A DNA stretch of 64,000 nt from Paenibacillus periandrae (GTDB lineage Bacteria > Bacillota > Bacilli > Paenibacillales > NBRC-103111). The notes beneath the pieces were generated by a model that was not told the origin of the DNA, did no database searches, and saw only the letters and a list, made by a program, of their open reading frames with translations. Of this stretch, positions 57,938 to 64,000 are shown one piece after another (within the stretch, counting starts at the first letter, position 1; every line of letters begins with the position of its first letter). The position numbers and the translations under genes are program-made. Location: assembly GCF_022458865.1 (NCBI RefSeq), contig NZ_JAJNMU010000013.1:124001-188000 (forward strand), in the 5' to 3' direction.

Positions 57938-59185
57938 TTATTTAGAGGTTACCGAAGGGTCGCGCAAAATTTCATTATACGCTCTGAGTAATGTAAACCG
58001 ATTCAGTCTTATGTGGTGAGCCTCTTGCAGACTTCTCGCTAACAGCTCGGAGCCTACTCCAAGCTGTTCCGGCGTCGTGGGACCACCCAACTTGAGAAGC
58101 ATCTCACGCAGCGCATGGCCCTGCGGAATTCGTCCAATTTCCTCTTGAATTTCCGGCCAATGGTTAATTATCGCTGATTGTCGAGCTGTGGTCGATTCAT
58201 CAGCAGCTGCCTTTGGCTCCATGGATGCTAGTTTCGGGGATACGCCACTCTCCGCCAGCTGATGATACAAAGTAGCGATTTGCACACAAGCTACACCTAC
58301 CTTGGCCCCATGCAGCAGCTGCCGCTTGCCAAGTCGAATGTACTCCATTTCCCAATAATGGGAAAGATGATGCTCGGCTCCTGAAGCCGGATGAGATTGA
58401 CCTAAGATCATCATCGCAATGCCGGATTCAATCAGCGCCTCGATTAAGGTTCGAATCCCTTCTTCGCCACGCTCGGCAATACTGTCCAGATGATCCACAC
58501 ATTTTTGGAGAGCATTACGGGTTAAAGCCGCTACAAGTGGTGAATAAGGTTCACCGGCTACAAGACTGCCGAACTTCCAATCGAATAACGAGGTGTACTT
58601 ACCGAGCATATCGCCAAAACCCGCGGCCACCATCGCTGAAGGTGCTTTCACTAAAATATCCAGATCGGCAAATATCGCATCCGGTCCGATAGCCGCAATC
58701 GTTTTCTTTTCACCTCGAATAATAATCGGCGCCCCCTTGGAATTAAAGCCGTCCACGGAAGGTGCCGTCGGTACCGATATAAAAGGAATACCTGCCGTAT
58801 ACGCCGAATATCGCGAAATATCATGCAGTGTCCCTGATCCTGCAGCCACCACGACCTGTGCCGAATACTGCTGCAAATCCATAATGAGTTGAATCAAGGA
58901 AACCTCATCGGCGATTACATCGCCTTGTTCGTTAGGTTGAATTATCGTCAACCTGGTGGAGATGCCTTTGTCTGCCAAGGACTTCTCCAACGCTTTCCCA
59001 GCGATTTCGTACGTATTGGCATCAGCGACTATTGAAACCCTCTGATAGGATTGATCGAATAAGAAGCCTGCTACCTGATTAAGAGCACCTGATTGTACAA
59101 TAATGGGATATTGATCCTCAGCTTTAACTCCTTCTTCACCCAATTGTGCTGCGACCTGATTGACTCTGGTCCATATATCAGTCAT
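57938..59185 (-). CDS. araM: sn-Glycerol-1-phosphate dehydrogenase (AraM/EgsA), 415 aa
   Basis: ATG at 59185 is preferred to an earlier in-frame ATG at 59284 because GAGAGGGTGGCAAAT precedes it. The sequence has the iron-ADH-like fold: VVAAGSGTLHDISRYSAYTA (NAD site), VPTAPSVDGFNSKGAPIII, and metal ligands in HPASGAEHHLSHYWE. Bacterial AraM makes glycerol-1-phosphate for archaea-type lipid or heptaprenylglyceryl phosphate. Upstream a cre-like element (59260-59273) suggests carbon control. No ara genes are near. Confidence 0.93.
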   Translation of the reverse strand: MTDIWTRVNQVAAQLGEEGVKAEDQYPIIVQSGALNQVAGFLFDQSYQRVSIVADANTYEIAGKALEKSLADKGISTRLTIIQPNEQGDVIADEVSLIQLIMDLQQYSAQVVVAAGSGTLHDISRYSAYTAGIPFISVPTAPSVDGFNSKGAPIIIRGEKKTIAAIGPDAIFADLDILVKAPSAMVAAGFGDMLGKYTSLFDWKFGSLVAGEPYSPLVAALTRNALQKCVDHLDSIAERGEEGIRTLIEALIESGIAMMILGQSHPASGAEHHLSHYWEMEYIRLGKRQLLHGAKVGVACVQIATLYHQLAESGVSPKLASMEPKAAADESTTARQSAIINHWPEIQEEIGRIPQGHALREMLLKLGGPTTPEQLGVGSELLARSLQEAHHIRLNRFTLLRAYNEILRDPSVTSK

Positions 59186-59259
59186 ATTTGCCACCCTCTC
59201 TTTACCTACCTGTTTTATCTGTCGATCTCTTATCATGTATCTAAAAATATACTCTGCTT

Positions 59260-59273
59260 TACTAGCGTTTTCA
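59260..59273 (-). promoter_or_regulatory. cre-like element upstream of araM
   Basis: On the minus strand TGAAAACGCTAGTA matches 12 of 14 cre positions, about 75 bases before the start codon. Confidence 0.45.
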
Positions 59274-59359
59274 AGACAATACATTCAGAAAATTAACATC
59301 AAATACACGTTATCGAACTCAAATGAACTTTATTAAACACAAATGAACTTGAAATTTTT

Positions 59360-59395
59360 AAAAAAGAGCACTAATCGCAACCGATTCGTGCTCTG
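59360..59395 (-). terminator. Terminator after the diguanylate cyclase gene
   Basis: On the minus strand AGAGCACgAATCG-gttg-CGATTaGTGCTCT is followed by TTTTTTAAA. Confidence 0.88.
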
Positions 59396-59427
59396 TACAT
59401 GATGGAATTTTTTTGCATTATTTATGA

Positions 59428-60165
59428 TCATAAATGTCTTTTATCGGAAAGCGGCGGAAACAGGCTGACCTTGTTACGACCCAGCTCCTTCGACAAATAC
59501 AAAGCGTCATCCGCACATACCAGTAAATCCTCACTGCTCATACCAGGTGCATATTCAACCACACCAATGGATACCGTAATGCCTACCGATTCACCAGCCA
59601 GCAGCCAAAAGCGGTTCTCTGCGACCTTTTGACGAATATTTTGTGCGATGCTTTCTGCCTGCAGCAGCCCAGTATTTTTCAGTAAAATGGAAAATTCCTC
59701 ACCGCCGCTGCGGCATACAAAATCATCAGGTCCTGTCTGTTCAGTCAAAATGTTGGCAACCGATTTCAGTACCTCGTCCCCCGATAAATGGCCGTAGGTA
59801 TCATTAATACTTTTGAAATAATCGATATCCAGCAGCAGCAGTACAAAAGGAAGCCCTTTGGATATCCATGCCGGTATGCATTCACCCAGCTTACGTACGT
59901 TGTACAGGCCCGTCAAATAATCCGTTTCGGATTGCTGCTTCAGCCTGTGATTTTGATTCGTCAGACTTTGCCCTTGAATATCGCTAATCCGGGACAGCTT
60001 CAATGCCGTTCTGAGCAGCTTGTCATAGTGGTCAATTAACAGTGAGTATCTCTGCATCAAGGCCTCTTGGCTTGCTGGTGGTTCTATTAAATCGTTTCTA
60101 GCTTCCTGAAGGATCGTGAACTCACCAGAAAACAATCTCACGTACGAGTGTCGATTTGGCTGCAT
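59428..60165 (-). CDS. GGDEF-domain diguanylate cyclase, 245 aa
   Basis: The ATG at 60165 follows GGGAGAAGCAC. Residues about 1-85 are helical with no membrane segment. The GGDEF domain starts at TDYLTGLYNVRKLGECI, has LLLDIDYFKSINDTYGHLSG and the active-site loop SGGEEFSIL (GGEEF). The RxxD inhibition site normally five residues upstream is absent. The protein makes c-di-GMP and lies next to a polysaccharide cluster, which suggests control of glycan production. Confidence 0.95.
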   Translation of the reverse strand: MQPNRHSYVRLFSGEFTILQEARNDLIEPPASQEALMQRYSLLIDHYDKLLRTALKLSRISDIQGQSLTNQNHRLKQQSETDYLTGLYNVRKLGECIPAWISKGLPFVLLLLDIDYFKSINDTYGHLSGDEVLKSVANILTEQTGPDDFVCRSGGEEFSILLKNTGLLQAESIAQNIRQKVAENRFWLLAGESVGITVSIGVVEYAPGMSSEDLLVCADDALYLSKELGRNKVSLFPPLSDKRHL

Positions 60166-60277
60166 GTGCTTCTCTCCCTGCATGTATCTTGAAGATTCCC
60201 ATCTCCAAAAATTCGACGATTATCCGGGAAATCCTGCACAGCAGAACCTGATCCTCCTACACCGCCTTGAGTCAAGC

Positions 60278-61138
60278 TTAGACATCCAACTTATAATTGC
60301 TCTTGAGATGCTCGGAAATAGACGTAAAGTTAAAGCTCCTCAATATATCCTCCAGCTTATTCTGGGTTCGGCCTACACTGTAATAGTGGATAAAATTTTC
60401 CTTGAACGGCAGGTCCAGCTTCTGCTCATGAGCATCAATTTCTCTCGGGTGCAAATAAACAATCGAGCTGTGACCACGACGATTTGCGGAACGAATTGCA
60501 TTTTTAATCAGAAGCCTTGGGAAAAATCGGAAATAAAAACCGCCCGAGTACCCGATATTTTTACCGCCCAGCTTCATGACTGACATTGGAACCTCATACA
60601 AATCAATTTCCCTGCCGTTCACCCGCGGCTTATGAATCTCGGTAGGTGCTGTTGGAATCCCATAAAGAAAGGTTTTTACAGGAAAAATACTGGCATCATA
60701 TTTCATGCCCATTTCTTCGAGCACTTCCAGATAATGCAAATTACCTTCCACAATAGACCATGAGGGAGCCCGATAGCCAAGAACCTTCGTACCCGTCAAA
60801 TTTTCCAGGATGTCAACCGACTTTTTCACGTCGTCCCTGAATTCATCAATCGTCTGTTTGTAGGCCAGCTCATGCGCATAACCATGTGATGCCACATCAT
60901 GTCCTTCACGCGCTATCGCTTTGACCACATCCGGATAATCCTCACCAATGCAGCCTAATACAAAAAAAGTCGCCTTGCAGTCCGTTTCCCGGCATATTCG
61001 CAGCAGCGTATCCATGTGTGCCCTGAAATTCGAGCCTCTGCTTCTGTCAGGCGCTGCAATACTATCGTAATTGGCATGAAACCATTCCTCAATATCGAAG
61101 GTGAGCATATTGGTCGCATGTTGCTTGTGCTTAGTCAC
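60278..61138 (-). CDS. Polysaccharide deacetylase with DUF3473-type C-terminus, 286 aa
   Basis: The NodB-type motifs are LTFDIEEWFHANYDS near the N-terminus, HDVASHGYAHELAY (HxxxH) and GYRAPSWSIVEGNLHYLE. The C-terminal part (PREIDAHEQKLDLPF) fits DUF3473, found in exopolysaccharide deacetylases. The first 8 bases of the gene overlap the methyltransferase gene. It has no signal peptide, so action on lipid-linked intermediates at the inner face is likely. Confidence 0.93.
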   Translation of the reverse strand: MTKHKQHATNMLTFDIEEWFHANYDSIAAPDRSRGSNFRAHMDTLLRICRETDCKATFFVLGCIGEDYPDVVKAIAREGHDVASHGYAHELAYKQTIDEFRDDVKKSVDILENLTGTKVLGYRAPSWSIVEGNLHYLEVLEEMGMKYDASIFPVKTFLYGIPTAPTEIHKPRVNGREIDLYEVPMSVMKLGGKNIGYSGGFYFRFFPRLLIKNAIRSANRRGHSSIVYLHPREIDAHEQKLDLPFKENFIHYYSVGRTQNKLEDILRSFNFTSISEHLKSNYKLDV

Positions 61139-61796
61139 TTTTCTTTCTCCCTTTTATCGCAAACGAAGTGCAGAACGTACCTGACAAAGCCCCTTGTCCG
61201 CTGCTCTTGGTAACAAATTTGAAAGGATGGTAGATTTTCATAAATTCAATCTGCTCAAAGCCATGCTGGATAAATACGTTCTTCAGCTCGTCCATCGCAT
61301 ACATACGGTCAAATTTATTGCTGCGTTCGAACAGCTTTAACAGCTTACGCTGTATCGAGCCTCGGTTCAAGGTTTCTATGAGAAGCGTTCCGCCTGGCTT
61401 GGTCACTCTGGCCAGCTCTTTAATGACGGACACATATTGTTCGATCAGTTGGATAACGCCAATGCATAAAACCACATCAAACTTGCCCTTTTCAAAAGGA
61501 AGTGCCGTCAAATCCTCCGACATCGTGATCAGACCTCTGCCCGCCGCGAATTCAAGACTTTTTACTGAAAAGTCAACACCATACACGGTATTGTTAGCGA
61601 CCAAAGGCTCACTAAAAGCACCTACGCCGCAGCCCGCATCCAATACGGTCTTTCCCTTTAATTCACCAAGCCAGCGCAAGGTATTGTCTCTCTGCATGAA
61701 AAAGCTTTCTTCATTGAAATAGTCGGAAGATTTGACAGAAGCTCCATGTGTTTCGGCTTTCTTATCAAAGTACTGCTTCCAATTGGAATTGCTCAT
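61131..61796 (-). CDS. SAM-dependent class I methyltransferase, 221 aa
   Basis: Motif I TVLDAGCGVGAFSEPL, then VYGVDFSVKSLEFA and the post-I acid, followed by FDVVLCIGVIQLIEQ and LARVTKPGGTLLIETLN, define a class I methyltransferase. ATG at 61796 follows GGAGGATATCAGACA. It overlaps the deacetylase gene by 8 bases. Substrate is probably a sugar or quinone-like lipid of the glycan cluster. Confidence 0.92.
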   Translation of the reverse strand: MSNSNWKQYFDKKAETHGASVKSSDYFNEESFFMQRDNTLRWLGELKGKTVLDAGCGVGAFSEPLVANNTVYGVDFSVKSLEFAAGRGLITMSEDLTALPFEKGKFDVVLCIGVIQLIEQYVSVIKELARVTKPGGTLLIETLNRGSIQRKLLKLFERSNKFDRMYAMDELKNVFIQHGFEQIEFMKIYHPFKFVTKSSGQGALSGTFCTSFAIKGRKKSD

Positions 61797-61841
61797 TGTC
61801 TGATATCCTCCGATTAAATAAACAATTAGTATATAGCTTTC

Positions 61842-61899
61842 CTACGCAAAACTTTAAGTTCATGCTTTCGAAGCCAGTTTTGCTACGCAAAACTTTAAG
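61842..61899. repeat. Duplicated CTACGCAAAACTTTAAG with hairpins
   Basis: CTACGCAAAACTTTAAG occurs at 61842-61858 and 61883-61899, the second covering the last codons of the acyltransferase gene. Between them are GCTT-TCG-AAGC and GTTTTGC-TAC-GCAAAAC (61877-61893). The latter matches a hairpin at 17438-17454 except in the loop. Confidence 0.8.
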
Positions 61900-62938
61900 G
61901 CAACAAATATTTAATCAATTTCCTGCCGACCGCGTCGGTAATGAAAGCAGGCGTTACCTTCCACATCTCTACGAAAAAGCTGAGGCTTTGCTTATCTGGA
62001 GGTCCTGCTGCTTTGCCGCCTCCATCATAAAGCAAGTATTTCAGCTGCTCTGGCTGCGCTCCCCATTGCTGCTTGTACTTGTAGGTTCCAGAGCCTGTCT
62101 GGGATCTGCCCAAATCGAGCTGCTGCAGACCGTTCCTGATGCCGAAGCGCACGGCCTCCCAGTACATAAAATTATTGAGGTATTTGTTATTATATTCGGA
62201 TAAGTTCGCTCCATATGGATAGTACAGCTTGCCATTTCCCGGACTCGTTAACAGCAGCATGCCGCCTACAACCCTGCCGGATTCATTATCAAGTACGGTT
62301 AACAGATGTGCATGCTCAGGTAAATATTCGAAAAAATATTTGAAAAATCGGATATCCTGTGCCGGAGAACCGAGCTGTTTCATTCTCCTAACATACACCT
62401 TATGAAAATCATCAATGTGCTTTTGATCAAACGAAACCGAAAACCAATTATTCTTATACACTTTGCGTACATGGTTGCGATTGCTTGCATTGGAAAGTGA
62501 CAATACCTTATCCTCATCCTCACACAGCGGCAGCACAAAGGTATGGTTATGCAGATTCAAGCTCCAGTCTGGGCTGTCTAAGCTTTGATCCTTTAATCGC
62601 AGATCGACATAGTCAAGCTTGTACTTCGCTTTTAACTCAATAATCGCATTCACAGCATATTGAAATGCTTCTTCGCTATCACAGGCAATATCGGTGTAAT
62701 TGACAAAAGGCAGCGATACACCGGCTTTCTTCCAGCCAAGATTACGGCCGATGATCAAAGGGATGATGGCACAAATCCGGTTATCTCCATCCAGAATCGC
62801 ATGATAGCCGCAGGTATATCCAAAAGATTGGATCAAGACTTGTCTCAATGCAATGGTATGGAATATCGTGCCCTTAGCTAACGCAAACCGATCCCATTCT
62901 TCCTTCATTGCTTCGGTATATGCAACACATCTGAACAT
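61895..62938 (-). CDS. FemAB/GNAT-like acyltransferase of polysaccharide cluster, 347 aa
   Basis: The protein contains FRCVAYTEAMKEEWDRFALA at the start and the Acetyltransf_6-type blocks NHVRKVYKNNWFSVSF, VVGGMLLLTSPGNGKLYYPY and LNNFMYWEAVRFGIRNGLQQ, with LDLGRSQTGSGTYKYKQQWG near the C-terminus. This order is that of FemAB-type proteins in exopolysaccharide clusters (next to DUF3473 deacetylases). It may acylate or aminoacylate a sugar. It lies 6 bp after the small EamA-like gene. Confidence 0.85.
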   Translation of the reverse strand: MFRCVAYTEAMKEEWDRFALAKGTIFHTIALRQVLIQSFGYTCGYHAILDGDNRICAIIPLIIGRNLGWKKAGVSLPFVNYTDIACDSEEAFQYAVNAIIELKAKYKLDYVDLRLKDQSLDSPDWSLNLHNHTFVLPLCEDEDKVLSLSNASNRNHVRKVYKNNWFSVSFDQKHIDDFHKVYVRRMKQLGSPAQDIRFFKYFFEYLPEHAHLLTVLDNESGRVVGGMLLLTSPGNGKLYYPYGANLSEYNNKYLNNFMYWEAVRFGIRNGLQQLDLGRSQTGSGTYKYKQQWGAQPEQLKYLLYDGGGKAAGPPDKQSLSFFVEMWKVTPAFITDAVGRKLIKYLLP

Positions 62939-62944
62939 CCAAGC

Positions 62945-63262
62945 CTATCCTTTCACCCAAAAAAATACACCAATCAAAATAAACCCGCAGCCTGTCCATT
63001 TCATCATGCTGATCTGTTCGTTGAACACCCATATCGCTACAGCGACAAACAGTATATATTGTACACTCGATACGAAGGTTACATAGCTCAAATCAAATTG
63101 ATTCAGGCAATAGATCCACAGAAAAGCGCCTATTGCATACAAAGCAAAACCAGCTACAATCAAAGGTGTTGTCATATAACCGAACAAAATCGCCCACAGC
63201 GAGCCTTCAAAGTTAACGGATCTGCTGCCGATTTTGAGCAATGTACTGGCTGCTACCGTCAT
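62945..63262 (-). CDS. Small EamA/ArnE-like membrane protein, 105 aa (start uncertain)
   Basis: The product has three clear hydrophobic segments: PLIVAGFALYAIGAFLWIYCL, VSSVQYILFVAVAIWVF and WTGCGFILIGVFFWV (shown in part). It ends like half-EamA/SMR-type flippase subunits. The frame stays open above the ATG at 63262 and codes KYLILFASLSMTVAAST, which would complete the first membrane helix, but no ATG, GTG or TTG lies there. ATC at 63295, seven bases after GGGG, is a possible unusual start inside the end of the DUF2304 gene. It may help flip lipid-linked sugars. Confidence 0.72.
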   Translation of the reverse strand: MTVAASTLLKIGSRSVNFEGSLWAILFGYMTTPLIVAGFALYAIGAFLWIYCLNQFDLSYVTFVSSVQYILFVAVAIWVFNEQISMMKWTGCGFILIGVFFWVKG

Positions 63263-63282
63263 GCTTAAGCTTGCAAAAAGAA

Positions 63283-63660
63283 TTAAATATTTGATTGTGA
63301 TTCCCCGCCGTTCATTCTCTTCTCAAGCTCCTCGAGCCTGAGCTTGGTTAATCCTAGTTCCTGTGTAAGCGTTTTGTTGTGCATCTTCATACCGGAAATG
63401 CTGACACTCATATTCAATAGCAGCAAATAGGCTGAAGCGATCAAGATGGCAAAAAAGGCCGACGGCGCATAGTCTACGCCTATCAGCGCAGAGAACCAGT
63501 CCATCAAATCTTTGAATACCGACATCACTAGCGTAAACAACCCTATAAGAAACCAGACCAGTGAATACTTTTCTCTGATCATCCGAGCTCTCACCATCAA
63601 AAACACTGAAATTATCATAATCAGACTGAAAGCAACACCCATCAATTGAACGCTGTACAA
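63283..63660 (-). CDS. DUF2304 membrane protein, 125 aa
   Basis: TTG at 63660 follows GGGGGGTGGGAAT. Three hydrophobic segments (LMGVAFSLIMIISVFLMVRA, YSLVWFLIGLFTLVMSVF, FFAILIASAYLLLLN) and the Arg/Lys loop ARMIREKYSLVW are those of DUF2304, found next to GT2 genes. The C-terminal helix is charged (LRLEELEKRMNGG). It follows the glycosyltransferase gene by 22 bp. Confidence 0.85.
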   Translation of the reverse strand: MYSVQLMGVAFSLIMIISVFLMVRARMIREKYSLVWFLIGLFTLVMSVFKDLMDWFSALIGVDYAPSAFFAILIASAYLLLLNMSVSISGMKMHNKTLTQELGLTKLRLEELEKRMNGGESQSNI

Positions 63661-63682
63661 ATTCCCACCCCCCGTAGCCTTT

Positions 63683-64000
63683 TCACCACCTTGTCCTGAT
63701 ATAGGAGAAAAAGATCGACACAATGACCTTAGTCATATAATAAGGACTTTTGATCATAGATATGGAGGAAACGCCATGCTCTCGCTCCTTCATTTCAACA
63801 CCGACCTCGGCTATGCGAAGACCATGCTTTTTGAGCAGAATAATCGCATCCGGCTCGGGATAATCATCAGGATAATATTTGGCCATGAGCGCGATGCCAT
63901 TTCGATTGTACATCCGAAATCCCGACGTACCATCCGTAATCTTGGCGTGTATCAGCATTCTGAATATGAGATAAAATACTTTGATACCCATTCTCCGTAA
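63683..64000 (-). CDS. GT2 glycosyltransferase, C-terminal part (5' end outside window)
   Basis: The frame is open to the window edge. FYLIFRMLIHAKITDGTSGF and RMYNRNGIALMAKYYPDDYP are the second half of a GT2/DPM1-like transferase, with EVGVEMKEREHGVSS and a C-terminal membrane segment VIVSIFFSYI. It transfers a sugar to a polyprenyl or similar lipid. Only about 106 residues are visible, so the catalytic DxD is not in view. Confidence 0.9.
   Translation of the reverse strand, partial: LRRMGIKVFYLIFRMLIHAKITDGTSGFRMYNRNGIALMAKYYPDDYPEPDAIILLKKHGLRIAEVGVEMKEREHGVSSISMIKSPYYMTKVIVSIFFSYIRTRW

Overview
The window looks like chromosome of a Gram-positive, Paenibacillus-like member of the Bacillota. 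Supporting signs are strong AGGAGG ribosome binding sites with frequent GTG/TTG starts, CcpA-type cre and XylR operators, a Fur box, a YdjO-type cold-inducible protein, YesM/YesN-type two-component regulators and CUT1 sugar ABC transporters. There are no rRNA or tRNA genes and no CRISPR array. No integrase, capsid or terminase was recognised.

Region 1 (1-23982, all minus strand) is an extracellular contractile injection system (eCIS), a phage-tail-like nanomachine. In transcription order it encodes an AAA+ ATPase, a DUF4255 cap/terminator protein, a carboxypeptidase-regulatory-like protein, the sheath, the major tube protein, a tail-assembly protein, a tiny DUF6760-type protein, a second tube protein, a 2014-residue cysteine-free repetitive protein, a CIS tube/LysM protein, a gpD-like hub, a gpV-like spike, a gp25 wedge protein, two large baseplate (gp47/J-type) proteins, and a propeller-like plus tail-protein gene cut by the left edge. 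Unusual points are the giant protein in the usual place of a tape measure or cargo, two genes whose best start codon is ATA, an FNR/CRP-type palindrome in front of the cap operon, and a terminator plus mini-hairpins just after the major tube gene. No classical tape measure, PAAR tip or fibre is visible.

Region 2 (24.3-28.1 kb) holds a MarR regulator, two cold-shock proteins whose leaders share a motif, a YdjO-like protein, a YwmB-like secreted protein, a HIT hydrolase and a guanylate-kinase-like protein with a shifted P-loop lysine.

Region 3 (28.2-33.5 kb) is hemicellulose and xylose use: a secreted GH26 mannanase-type enzyme, XylR, a divergent xylA under a XylR operator and cre, and a uronate-dehydrogenase-like oxidoreductase. 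Region 4 (33.7-41.3 kb) has a truncated UvrC relative, CorA, a Fur-controlled lone siderophore ATPase, an HD-GYP protein, a DUF1232 protein and a BlaI/BlaR1-type pair with a DoxX protein that appear to share operators.

Region 5 (41.3-53.1 kb) has a CUT1 sugar ABC transporter behind an acyl-CoA-dehydrogenase-like flavoprotein, a YesN/YesM-type two-component system coupled to xpt, and a large GH2 beta-galactosidase. Region 6 (53.4-59.3 kb) has a Gln/Gly-rich lipoprotein, a 1206-residue nucleotide-transporter-like/HEAT/double cyclic-nucleotide-domain fusion, and a glycerol-1-phosphate dehydrogenase (AraM). Region 7 (59.4-64 kb) starts a glycan cluster: diguanylate cyclase, DUF3473-type polysaccharide deacetylase, methyltransferase, FemAB-like acyltransferase, a small EamA/ArnE-like membrane protein, DUF2304, and a GT2 glycosyltransferase cut by the right edge.
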